Source: Oribacterium sp.
GTDB taxonomy: Bacteria; Bacillota_A; Clostridia; Lachnospirales; Lachnospiraceae
NCBI GenBank assembly: GCA_017940955.1
Contig: JAGAXP010000252.1
Location: 1 to 22,949, forward strand
Length of the DNA: 22,949 nucleotides
Direction of reading: 5' to 3'
Shown here one piece after another: positions 15,726 through 22,751 of this stretch. The notes below the pieces were generated by a model that saw only the letters and a list, made by a program, of their open reading frames with translations, ran no database searches and had not been told where the DNA came from. Both the position numbers and the translations under genes were made by a program. The first letter of the stretch is position 1, and the number at the start of each line of letters is the position of its first letter.

Positions 15726-17017
15726 TTAGCTTTTCTCATACCTTGCCGAACGTAACCTGTAAATAGGAAGTAACAAGAGATAGAATGAAGCAAATATTGC
15801 TGTTGAAGGTGCACCTACTGTGGCCAAAGGAACAGCTCCGGCTATTGACCATGGAATTAATGGTGCGATAACGACTGCTGTATCTTCCAGATCAACAGCG
15901 AGTTTATCCTTTTCTTTATATAGTCCGCTGCAAAGCTGATTACAGAGAAGGATTGTAAGGGTCTGGTTGCATGCAATTATAGCTGAACCAATTGAGGAAC
16001 AGAATAATGCAGTGAAGCGGTTAGTTTTACCGGCCAGGGAGGAAACTGAATGCTTTACGTTATCAAGGAGCCCTGTCCTATTAAAGATATCTGAATAAGA
16101 TGATGATATGCAGACTATTAATCCGCTCTTCAGCATGGAAAGCACTCCTCCACCGCTAAGCATAGAAGAAAGAGCCTCCTCCTTTGGAGTGAAACCTGTT
16201 AGTGCAGTATTTAATATCTCCATGAAAGATATATGTTGGGCAAAAAGGCAGATAGGTATTGCGGAAAGTATGCTTAGCCCCATGGCAATCTTAACATTAA
16301 CATGTAAAATGCTAAGAAGCATAATGGTGACTGCGGGCAGTACAGTGATCCATTCGAGTTTGAAGGAAATAGAAAACAGATCCTTTAGATCCATAACGGG
16401 ACCTTCAGCGGAAACTGATGAACCTATTGCAAAATATATAACGCAAGTTGCAATGAAGGTATTAAAGAAGTACGGATCATTCCGCGGATATTCTTATAGA
16501 TATCTGTACCGGTGATTCCTGCAACAAGTAATGCACTTGTTGAGACCGGAGAACATCTGTCGCCGAAAAAAGCACCGGATAAGACAGCACCTCCGGTCAG
16601 CATCGGACTTATTCCCATTGTGGAACCCATGGAGGCACAGATCACTCCCATTGTTGCCGAAGTACCAAAGGACGTTCCGGTCAGAACCGAGAGTCCGCTG
16701 TTAAGAAGAAAAGTCATAAGAAGAAAAATGGATGGTCTAATAAGGGTTGAAGCCTTAGAGACAATAAAAGGAATGGTTCCTGAAGCCCTCCAGAGTGCAG
16801 TCATCACACCTATAAGGATAAAAGTGATCAATATATTACTAACGGTTTTGATTCCTTTGATTGCCATGGATATAAGAGACTTCCAGGAAAATCCTTTATG
16901 TCTTCCGTAAAGCATAAACAAAACAAGTCCAGCTAATAGGGCATAGATTATTGAAATATTAAGCGATATACAAAGCAAAAGACTTATGCAGAATAGTCCT
17001 AGCACTAAATATTTCAT
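15726..17017 (-). pseudogene. nhaC: NhaC-family Na+/H+ antiporter, broken by a frameshift
   Basis: Two adjoining reading frames together make a full-length NhaC-type antiporter of about 430 residues, a membrane protein that swaps Na+ for H+. The first part (17017 to about 16470) carries the family's GTSFGTSATMGV and GDRCSPVSTSALLVAGITGTD segments. The second frame, entered at about 16465-16475 (reading FFNTFIATCVIYFAIG), carries the rest, including SSSYSDIFNRTG, the helices around CNQTLTILLCNQL and LIPWSIAGA. The total span is 1292 bases, one short of a whole number of codons, so one missing base explains everything. Without it translation stops at 16424 after 197 residues. No slippery heptamer is evident, so a recent mutation or a sequencing error is likelier than programmed frameshifting. 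It has its own terminator. Confidence 0.85.
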
Positions 17018-17192
17018 AAGGTTAAATCTCCATCAGTTCGAGTTATTTCCATAGTTTAATAGTAGTTAGATTATCACAAAGGATATCTGATAGAAAGAAG
17101 TCTTCTCCCTTTTCTCCATAATGCCAATATTATTTCTGAGACCTTTATGGTAATCTAAGCACATTCTTTGTTAGATCTGAGGATATATAATA

Positions 17193-17735
17193 ATGGAAAT
17201 GATTATTTTTTACTGTGTTGCCCTTATGTTTGGAGCTGTGGGAGCTTTATTCTTTTACTATCCGTTTCAACAGGGCTTCGACACAAAAGAAAAGATTTTA
17301 TATATTGCAATCGGTACTTTTTTTGCAGCATTATCTTTCTCAATGTTTACAAAGAATGCCGTAATTGGAGGAACTCTTCTATCATTATTAATGGGAGGAG
17401 TAACGCTATCGTTTGGGTTACATGAATCCTACTCTGTAATGACACACCATATAAAAACAGAGGGAAAGCTCGTAAATGTTGATAAACACCGTTCTTCAAA
17501 GGGCAGCGTTTACTATTCTCTGGACTTTAAGCTTGACGGAGAACGGGAAAAGTATACAGTTGACCATATTTCGTCCACTAAGAAATACAGAATAGGAAGC
17601 TCTTACAAGATTTTTATATCAAATCATGATCACGAAGCATATATACACCGTGCATGGTGGTTTTTTATAAGCATAATATGTATTTTTATGGGCATAGTCT
17701 GGTTTCAGCTGATACCGAAGCTTTTTTCTATGTAA
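17193..17735 (+). CDS. DUF3592-like membrane protein, 180 aa
   Basis: A small membrane protein. Two or three hydrophobic segments lie in residues 2-75 (MIIFYCVALMFGAVGALFF; IAIGTFFAALSFSMF; GGTLLSLLMGGVTLSFG). A soluble beta domain follows (about 88-145, GKLVNVDKHRSSKGSVYYSL, then KYRIGSSYKIFISNHDHEAY), and a last membrane helix ends the protein (about 152-173). The order TMs, a short G-x-V-x-x-V strand set, then a TM resembles DUF3592-type proteins, whose role is not known to me. The ATG at 17193 has GAGGA nine bases upstream. It is divergent from the nhaC remnant and convergent with the small membrane protein at 17817. Confidence 0.72.
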   Translation: MEMIIFYCVALMFGAVGALFFYYPFQQGFDTKEKILYIAIGTFFAALSFSMFTKNAVIGGTLLSLLMGGVTLSFGLHESYSVMTHHIKTEGKLVNVDKHRSSKGSVYYSLDFKLDGEREKYTVDHISSTKKYRIGSSYKIFISNHDHEAYIHRAWWFFISIICIFMGIVWFQLIPKLFSM

Positions 17736-17782
17736 TTTACAGCATGGATTGCAAGACAAGGGGAAATGGTTTTTGCTATGCG

Positions 17783-17807
17783 AAAAAAGGCTCCATAGCT
17801 GGGAGCC
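17783..17807 (-). terminator. Intrinsic terminator of the ParA-like operon
   Basis: GGCTCC (17789-17794) pairs with GGAGCC (17802-17807) around a seven-base loop, followed on the minus strand by six T. It ends the 18679-17817 operon. Confidence 0.82.
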
Positions 17808-17816
17808 CGGTAAAGC

Positions 17817-18077
17817 CTAAAATTTTAAGATACTTAACAGTATCTCTCTTGAAGAAGGATTCAGTAAAACAAGGAGCCCTAAAAATACTAGTACGAGGAA
17901 TACTGCAGAAAAAGCAATGTGTGAGATTTCCTTTATGTAGTCACTGACGCTCTTTTTCTTAACAACTATGTCATCAGTAGACCGTATCACTCCGGCTTCT
18001 TCGCTAAGTAGAAGATTTTCTTTTAACTGCTTCTCTTCTTCCTCAATCCTTGTCATTAGGATTGGCTTATATCTCAT
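17817..18077 (-). CDS. Small single-pass membrane protein, 86 aa
   Basis: No family recognised. Residues 1-48 are charged (EEEEKQLKENLLLSEE) and probably cytoplasmic; one strong membrane helix follows (about 52-73, IAFSAVFLVLVFLGLLVLL), then a short tail. The ATG lies two bases after the stop of the ParA-like gene, with GAAAGGGG as ribosome site inside that gene's end, so the pair is tightly coupled. A membrane partner or anchor for the ParA-like protein is a reasonable guess. Confidence 0.75.
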   Translation of the reverse strand: MRYKPILMTRIEEEEKQLKENLLLSEEAGVIRSTDDIVVKKKSVSDYIKEISHIAFSAVFLVLVFLGLLVLLNPSSREILLSILKF

Positions 18078-18079
18078 CT

Positions 18080-18679
18080 TTAGCCCCTTTCAACGCGCAG
18101 CATAACGGCACTCATTACCTGTTGGAAATAGTCTTCTTTGGATTCGTCCATCTGTACGAAGGGATCTGGAAAGTAGGGAGAAAAGAATGTTTCGTTCTTT
18201 TTCCGCCCCATATTTAAAAGAAGTTCTTCATTATCTCCTTCTTCAACAAAAGAAAACACGAAGAATGCTTTCTGCATTTCATTGTCACGTAGAGCATTTT
18301 CTGTTTCGACTAATTCATTTGCTTTGATACCACCAACGAGGATAGGTATTCCTCCGTGAAGAAATTCCTTTCTGTCGAATCTTTTGTCATTAACACAGCC
18401 ATGATCGATAATAAGGAAATCGAGATTTGAGCCGCCTTTCTTTATATCAATGTACTTATGCCTTGGGATCACATCTATACCCTGTACGCTTATAATTCCT
18501 GTATCTTTTTCTTCATAATCGGAATAAACGTTATTGGTGTTCTTAATGTAATTCTTGTCGTTCATTTCCATGTATGCTACATCATAGTCCATAGATTTAA
18601 TGAACCTTGTAAGCTGTACTGCCTGAGTGGTAGTTCCTATGCGGTCAATACATCCCGCAACATTAATAAAAGCAATCAT
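18080..18679 (-). CDS. ParA/MinD-like protein with degenerate P-loop, 199 aa
   Basis: The N-terminal strand and loop, FINVAGCIDRIGTTTQAVQLTRF (split here by function: strand 2-8, loop 9-18), sit where ParA/MinD ATPases have KGGxGKTT; here both lysines are missing and only Gly15 and the three Thr remain. The next strand (YDVAYMEMND) and LDFLIIDHG (the Walker B-like position), then IPILVGGIKANEL, follow the family order. The protein is shorter than typical ParA (about 250), resembling the atrophied MinD/CpaE/TadZ-like proteins found near pilus or conjugation genes. It may not hydrolyse ATP and may act as a docking protein. It is followed at two bases by a small membrane protein and starts from the shared promoter. 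The family call is by pattern, not by profile search. Confidence 0.6.
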   Translation of the reverse strand: MIAFINVAGCIDRIGTTTQAVQLTRFIKSMDYDVAYMEMNDKNYIKNTNNVYSDYEEKDTGIISVQGIDVIPRHKYIDIKKGGSNLDFLIIDHGCVNDKRFDRKEFLHGGIPILVGGIKANELVETENALRDNEMQKAFFVFSFVEEGDNEELLLNMGRKKNETFFSPYFPDPFVQMDESKEDYFQQVMSAVMLRVERG

Positions 18680-18722
18680 CTTGTCCTTCTTTCTGCTTTT
18701 TTCTCAAAATCTTACTTAAAGA

Positions 18723-18751
18723 ATTATGGGAGAAATTCTTTGCATATTAGT
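18723..18751 (-). promoter_or_regulatory. Shared-type promoter of the ParA-like operon
   Basis: On the minus strand ACTAAT (18746-18751), 17 bp, CATAAT (18723-18728) in CCATAATT, 44 bases before the start codon, with CCAAAAAAT upstream. It is the third copy with exact hexamers and spacing. Confidence 0.65.
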
Positions 18752-18780
18752 ATTTTTTGGAAAATTTTATAAATGGATAC

Positions 18781-18796
18781 TAGACCGATCGGTGCA
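18781..18796. promoter_or_regulatory. TetR operator, distal copy
   Basis: TAGACCGATCGGTGCA has a perfect ACCGATCGGT core. Its centre lies 30 bp (about three helical turns) from the second operator. It is 60-75 bases upstream of the TetR start. Confidence 0.65.
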
Positions 18797-18810
18797 AAAC
18801 GGATATATTT

Positions 18811-18826
18811 TATACCGAACGGTATA
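18811..18826. promoter_or_regulatory. TetR operator, proximal copy
   Basis: TATACCGAACGGTATA is a near-perfect palindrome (arms TATACCG/CGGTATA) sharing ACCG/CGGT half-sites with the distal copy. It ends about 30 bases before the regulator's ATG, where it would cover the promoter. Confidence 0.75.
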
Positions 18827-18858
18827 AAACTATTATTAATATGTAAAGGATTGAAATG

Positions 18859-19434
18859 ATGGGACGACCAAAGGAATTTGACCGTAAAGATGTGCTGATT
18901 AAAGCAAGGAATCTCTTCTGGAAAGAGGGATATGAAAAAGCATCTCTTGGGGACCTTCTCGAAACTATGGGAATCCATAGGAAGAGTCTTTATGATACCT
19001 ATGGGAGCAAAAAAGAGCTTTTTATAGAGGCACTTCAAAGCTACCATGATGAGGTAGCGGAGTTCATGGCAAACAAGTCAAATATCGCCAAAAACGGTAT
19101 AGATAAAATACGCTCTGTATTTGAGAGCAGTATGAAACTGGACGGTGGCCAGCAAAGGGGATGCATGATTATCAACACAGCGGCAGAAAGCTTTGAAGAT
19201 GATGCGGAAATAAGGGACTTGATCAAAAAATGGGATTTGGAGATGACGAACTCATTTTACAGTTTCCTGATGGAAGCAAAAGATGAAAAACTCATCTCCG
19301 ATGAAGTAGATTTGATGGATAGGGCAAAATTTCTGAACAATGCCTTTATAGGATTTCGTGTACAGTTAAAAATGAACCGGACAAAAAACGAGATGAACAA
19401 GCTGATCGAACAAAGCATCAGAGCCGTATGCTAA
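18859..19434 (+). CDS. TetR/AcrR-family transcriptional repressor, about 191 aa
   Basis: The N-terminal domain (about residues 3-50, MGRPKEFDRKDVLIKARNLFWKEG..., split motif) ends in the helix-turn-helix SLGDLLETMGIHRKSLYDTY. The C-terminal ligand domain includes QRGCMIINTAAE, a phrase common in the NemR/YcdC-like branch that senses reactive or small organic compounds; a Cys lies in it. Two ATGs are adjacent; I prefer 18859 (MGRPKEF), eight bases after AAAGGA, over 18856. The nitroreductase gene follows after 20 bases in the same operon, and two matching palindromes precede the gene, so it most likely represses itself and the nitroreductase until an electrophile or quinone-type ligand binds (inference). 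Confidence 0.9.
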   Translation: MGRPKEFDRKDVLIKARNLFWKEGYEKASLGDLLETMGIHRKSLYDTYGSKKELFIEALQSYHDEVAEFMANKSNIAKNGIDKIRSVFESSMKLDGGQQRGCMIINTAAESFEDDAEIRDLIKKWDLEMTNSFYSFLMEAKDEKLISDEVDLMDRAKFLNNAFIGFRVQLKMNRTKNEMNKLIEQSIRAVC

Positions 19435-19454
19435 ACAGAAAGGATGGTATATAA

Positions 19455-20309
19455 ATGATAAATAAAACCGTAGAAAAACTTCCAATAGATGTTGAGAAAA
19501 ATATCCGATCACGTGTCAGTATAAGAAACTATGAGGATAAGAATCTTACACCGGAAGATAAACGTAAATTGATGGACTTTAATGAAACGCTGACAAATCC
19601 CTTTGGTGTCCCTGTTAAGATACAGTATTTAAGCACGGGCAACGGGGCACAGAATGTCAAACTTGGAACATATGGCACGATAAAAGGTGCCAGAGATTAC
19701 CTTGCGATAACCGTTAAAGACGAACCATACAACATGGAAGCAGTCGGGTATCAGTTTGAGAATTTAGTTTTATATGCAACAGACATGGGTCTGGGAACCG
19801 TATGGCTTGCTGCAACTTTCAGTCGAAAAGATTTTGAGAATGCCATGGATATTTCAGATTCGGATTTATTTCCGTGCATAAGTCCAATTGGATATCCTGC
19901 ATTAAAAAGTCATCTGTTGGAACGCATTACTCGAAAAACTCTCGGCTCATCCGGCAGAAAGCCATGGGATACTATGTTTTTTAATGAAAATTTTGAGTGT
20001 CCATTGACAGAAACTGATGCAGGAGACTATGCTGTTCCTCTTGAGATGGTGCGTCTCGCGCCAAGTTCAACAAATGGGCAGCCATGGGTTGTTTTGAAAG
20101 AGGGAGATACCTATCATTTCTTTGCGAGGTATAAGGAAGGGGCGTCAAATGATATTGTTTTGATAAAACGTGTAGACTTAGGCATTGCTCTTTCACATTT
20201 CCATCAAAGCGCCATCAACCGCGGACTGGATGGAGTATTTGAGGAGCAGAATGTGAAGGCCAAAATCCCGAAAGACATGCATTATATTATTTCATATACC
20301 TGCAGGTAA
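19455..20309 (+). CDS. TM1586-type nitroreductase-family flavoprotein, 284 aa
   Basis: An FMN-dependent oxidoreductase of the nitroreductase superfamily, probably of the TM1586-like subgroup in which one chain carries two related halves. The N-terminal RSRVSIRNYEDKNLTPEDK (about 18-36) is the family's phosphate-binding RxSxRxY region. GLGTVWLAATFSRKDFENAM (about 112-131, split motif) is the usual NADH/FMN strand-helix. The second half opens with MVRLAPSSTNGQPWVV (about 198-213), which repeats the flavin-site theme. The natural substrate is unknown; such enzymes reduce nitroaromatics, quinones or flavins with NAD(P)H. The start has AAAGGA upstream. Position right after the TetR gene argues for ligand-induced expression. 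Confidence 0.85.
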   Translation: MINKTVEKLPIDVEKNIRSRVSIRNYEDKNLTPEDKRKLMDFNETLTNPFGVPVKIQYLSTGNGAQNVKLGTYGTIKGARDYLAITVKDEPYNMEAVGYQFENLVLYATDMGLGTVWLAATFSRKDFENAMDISDSDLFPCISPIGYPALKSHLLERITRKTLGSSGRKPWDTMFFNENFECPLTETDAGDYAVPLEMVRLAPSSTNGQPWVVLKEGDTYHFFARYKEGASNDIVLIKRVDLGIALSHFHQSAINRGLDGVFEEQNVKAKIPKDMHYIISYTCR

Positions 20310-20317
20310 CAACATAA

Positions 20318-20360
20318 AATAACGATCTTTCGTTCATTTTTTTGTTGATTTATCGTTATT
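20318..20360. repeat. 9-bp inverted repeat after the nitroreductase
   Basis: AATAACGAT (20318-20326) and ATCGTTATT (20352-20360) face each other across 25 bases that hold the first of four direct repeats. It is followed by an AT-rich run but no clean T-tract, so a terminator role is doubtful. Confidence 0.35.
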
Positions 20361-20445
20361 ATTCGTTCATTATTATGTTATTGCCTGCCATTATTCATTC
20401 ATAAAAATGTTACAATACATTGACCTTTCGTCCATTTAAATGTAG
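20330..20445 (+). repeat. Four regularly spaced 18-bp repeats upstream of the ATPase gene
   Basis: Copies start at 20330 (TCGTTCATTTTTTTGTTG), 20363 (TCGTTCATTATTATGTTA), 20395 (TCATTCATAAAAATGTTA) and 20428 (TCGTCCATTTAAATGTAG). Steps are 33, 32 and 33 bp, close to three turns of DNA, so all four present the same face. The last copy falls in the spacer of the promoter. They look like an operator array. Confidence 0.65.
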
Positions 20446-20448
20446 TAT
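20420..20448 (+). promoter_or_regulatory. Promoter of the AAA_14 ATPase gene
   Basis: TTGACC (20420-20425), 17 bp, TAGTAT (20443-20448). The spacer is almost exactly the fourth repeat (20428-20445), a classic repressor position. A TATAAT at about 20454 is a weaker alternative -10. Confidence 0.55.
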
Positions 20449-20494
20449 CTATATATAATGGTTAATTTTAATGTACGTATTAATGAGGTCATAG

Positions 20495-21790
20495 ATGAAG
20501 CGTAATATATATTCAAAACTATTAGATTGGAAAAACTCTCATGATAGAAAGCCTTTGATTTTAGATGGTGCAAGACAAGTTGGAAAGACATGGATTCTTA
20601 AAGAATTTGGTGCGAACGAATACAAAAATGTTGCATATATAAACTGTGATAAAACAATAGAAATGAAATCACTCTTTTATGATTATGATATACAACGTCT
20701 TATCCGTTCTTTTTCATCCATTACCAAAGAGACAATACTTCCTGAAACTACGCTCATAATACTTGATGAGGTACAGGAGTCTCCTCTTGCTTTAACTTCA
20801 CTCAAATATTTCGCAGAAGATGCACCTGAGTATCACATAATCGTTGCGGGGAGTCTGCTTGGTATTAAGCTACATTCCGGCACTGGATATCCTGTGGGCA
20901 AGGTCGAGGAATTAAAACTATACCCTATGACCTTTCTTGAATTTCTGGAAGCTTCCGGAAATAATGGGTTACTGGAACAGATAAAAAGTCATAATTGGGA
21001 AGAACTGGCCCCCATGTCAAAGAAACTAACTGATCTACTCCGTCAGTATTATTATGTTGGCGGAATGCCTGAAATTGTAAATAACTATTTTACTAAACAA
21101 GATCTTAAGGAAGTTCGTAAGCTGCAAAATAGAATCCTTTCAGATTATGAAAGGGATTTTTCAAAACATGTTCCTGAAGATATACTTCCAAAGGTTGTGA
21201 TGGTTTGGAATTCAATACCTTCACAATTAGCTAAAGAAAATAAAAAGTTTATATATGGTGCATTAAAACAGGGTGCAAGAGCAAAAGAATTTGAGAATGC
21301 CATTCAATGGTTAATAAATGCCGGTCTTCTACATAAGATAGTCCGCACGAACAAGATACAACGTCCACTTAAATTTTACGAAGACACTGGAGCTTTCAAG
21401 CTTTTTATCTCTGATCTTGGCTTGCTTGGTGCAATGGCTGATGTAACATCCAAGGAGATACTCACTGGAATTAATTATTTTTCTGAATACAAGGGAGCTT
21501 TTACAGAACAATTTGTTGCACAGGAACTTACAGCGCTTGATTTAAAGATTTATTACTATTCAAAGGAAAACTCACCGCTTGAAATTGATTTTATAGTACA
21601 GAAGGATGAAATATATCCAATAGAAGTAAAAGCAGAAGAAAACCTTAAATCCAAGAGCCTTCGAACAGTGTTTGAAGAAAACCAAAACCTCAAACCATGC
21701 CGTTTTTCGATGTCAGGATTTAGAAAACAAGAATGGATGGTAAACGTGCCTCTTTATCTTTCACAAGAGTGGATTAACTCTGTAGATTAA
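20495..21790 (+). CDS. AAA_14/DUF4143 ATP-binding protein, 431 aa
   Basis: A P-loop ATPase of the AAA_14 plus DUF4143 type, very common in anaerobe genomes but of unproven function. Walker A is GARQVGKT (25-32), Walker B LIILDEVQ (87-94), and VAGSLLG (about 117-123) is the usual sensor stretch. A helical middle (about 180-330, with YYVGGMPEIV) leads to a C-terminal domain with D365, E377 and K379 in a D-x11-E-x-K pattern (EIDFIV, then PIEVKA), which is the PD-(D/E)xK nuclease-like signature of DUF4143. It may be a DNA-handling or defence-type protein (inference). It stands alone, with its own promoter, four phased repeats upstream and a strong terminator. Only a weak ribosome site (GAGG, eight bases away) precedes the ATG at 20495. 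Confidence 0.88.
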   Translation: MKRNIYSKLLDWKNSHDRKPLILDGARQVGKTWILKEFGANEYKNVAYINCDKTIEMKSLFYDYDIQRLIRSFSSITKETILPETTLIILDEVQESPLALTSLKYFAEDAPEYHIIVAGSLLGIKLHSGTGYPVGKVEELKLYPMTFLEFLEASGNNGLLEQIKSHNWEELAPMSKKLTDLLRQYYYVGGMPEIVNNYFTKQDLKEVRKLQNRILSDYERDFSKHVPEDILPKVVMVWNSIPSQLAKENKKFIYGALKQGARAKEFENAIQWLINAGLLHKIVRTNKIQRPLKFYEDTGAFKLFISDLGLLGAMADVTSKEILTGINYFSEYKGAFTEQFVAQELTALDLKIYYYSKENSPLEIDFIVQKDEIYPIEVKAEENLKSKSLRTVFEENQNLKPCRFSMSGFRKQEWMVNVPLYLSQEWINSVD

Positions 21791-21797
21791 CAATTTA

Positions 21798-21842
21798 ACT
21801 CACTAATACCCACGGCTTAAGTGAGTATTAGTGAGTTTTTTG
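21798..21842 (+). terminator. Intrinsic terminator of the ATPase gene
   Basis: ACTCACTAATAC (21798-21809) pairs perfectly with GTATTAGTGAGT (21825-21836) around 15 bases, followed by TTTTT. It lies just before the convergent ADP-ribosylglycohydrolase gene. Confidence 0.88.
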
Positions 21843-21848
21843 TCAAAA

Positions 21849-22634
21849 TCACTTGTTTAAGATCATATTCAGATAATCATCCAAACACTTTTCCAGTATC
21901 TTTTCTGCATCCAGTTCACCGAACCCATGATAGAACTCTTCAGCGACACCTCCGGCAATAGCCCCGAAGGTATCAGTATCACAATTAAGGCTAATGACAT
22001 TTCTCATAAAGCTTTCATAATCTGTGCTTTCAAAGAAGCATCTCATGGCCACAGGAACGGATCCCTGACATGTTTCATTCCATTTGTATCGTGGCCGTAA
22101 CTCTTCGAGACTATAGGCTACGCTGTATTCATAGCTTTCTGGCGGATACTCACTCAATACATAGTCGTAGATTTCCTGCTTGCTCTTTCCATGCCTTGCC
22201 ATCCATATACATGTAGCTGTTACTACTGCTCCTTTAATTCCTTCAGGGTGATTATGAGAAACAGCCGCAGTAGCTTTAGCCTTCCACTGCATTTCATCAA
22301 AATCATCATAGTACTCTCCTACAAAGGAAACTCTCATGGCAGATCCATTGCCATAGCTTCCATAGGGTGTATGATCATCCCCATTTACCCAGTTATAGAA
22401 ACTTCCACCATAACCGCAATTTGGATATCTCCTGCCAACTTCTACCATAGTCTCAGTAATATCAAGCCCCTCAATGATTGCTTTCTTTATCGCAAGTGTC
22501 ATGACTGTATCATCAGTGAATCTTGCCGCAGGGTTCCTAGTCAGCGGAACCGTTTTCCAGTCATAATCTCTTATTCTTCTAAACTCATATGGAGAACCAA
22601 GTATATCTCCAATTATTGCGCCTTTAACTGCCAT
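21849..22634 (-). CDS. ADP-ribosylglycohydrolase family protein, 261 aa
   Basis: A DraG/ARH-type enzyme that removes ADP-ribose from proteins or small molecules with two Mg2+ ions. The metal and catalytic motifs are all present: GAIIGDILGSPYEF (5-18), FTDDTVMT (39-46) and, near the end, NCDTDTFGAIAGG (217-229), whose Asp219 and Asp221 complete the site. HNHPEG (127-132) and an EL-x-P-RYKW segment are also usual in the single-domain bacterial members. Length is normal. The ATG at 22634 has AAGGAGA eight bases upstream. It is a single gene facing the ATPase gene. The target is unknown; no ADP-ribosyltransferase lies next to it in this window. Confidence 0.93.
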   Translation of the reverse strand: MAVKGAIIGDILGSPYEFRRIRDYDWKTVPLTRNPAARFTDDTVMTLAIKKAIIEGLDITETMVEVGRRYPNCGYGGSFYNWVNGDDHTPYGSYGNGSAMRVSFVGEYYDDFDEMQWKAKATAAVSHNHPEGIKGAVVTATCIWMARHGKSKQEIYDYVLSEYPPESYEYSVAYSLEELRPRYKWNETCQGSVPVAMRCFFESTDYESFMRNVISLNCDTDTFGAIAGGVAEEFYHGFGELDAEKILEKCLDDYLNMILNK

Positions 22635-22751
22635 ATCATTAATCTCCTTCCATTTGCCGCTCTCCAGAGAGGCATTTCCTGATTGATGTCATAATGATAC
22701 ATTTATATGATTGAAAAATGGTAAACTCGTATTTTACCTTTTAAAATCCAC

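Noticed and set aside
16424..16510. Programmed frameshifting in nhaC
   Set aside because: No X-XXY-YYZ slippery site or downstream stem is evident at the switch point; a simple one-base loss explains it.
17117..17122. CATAAT preceded by TTTTCTC upstream of the 17193 gene, as a fifth copy of the shared promoter
   Set aside because: No ACTAAT at the right distance and the -10 is followed by GCC instead of T; the start codon is also 71 bases away.
20330..20445. The four repeats as a CRISPR array
   Set aside because: Repeats are only 18 bp with several differences, spacers are about 15 bp and AT-rich, and no cas gene is present; promoter overlap fits operators.
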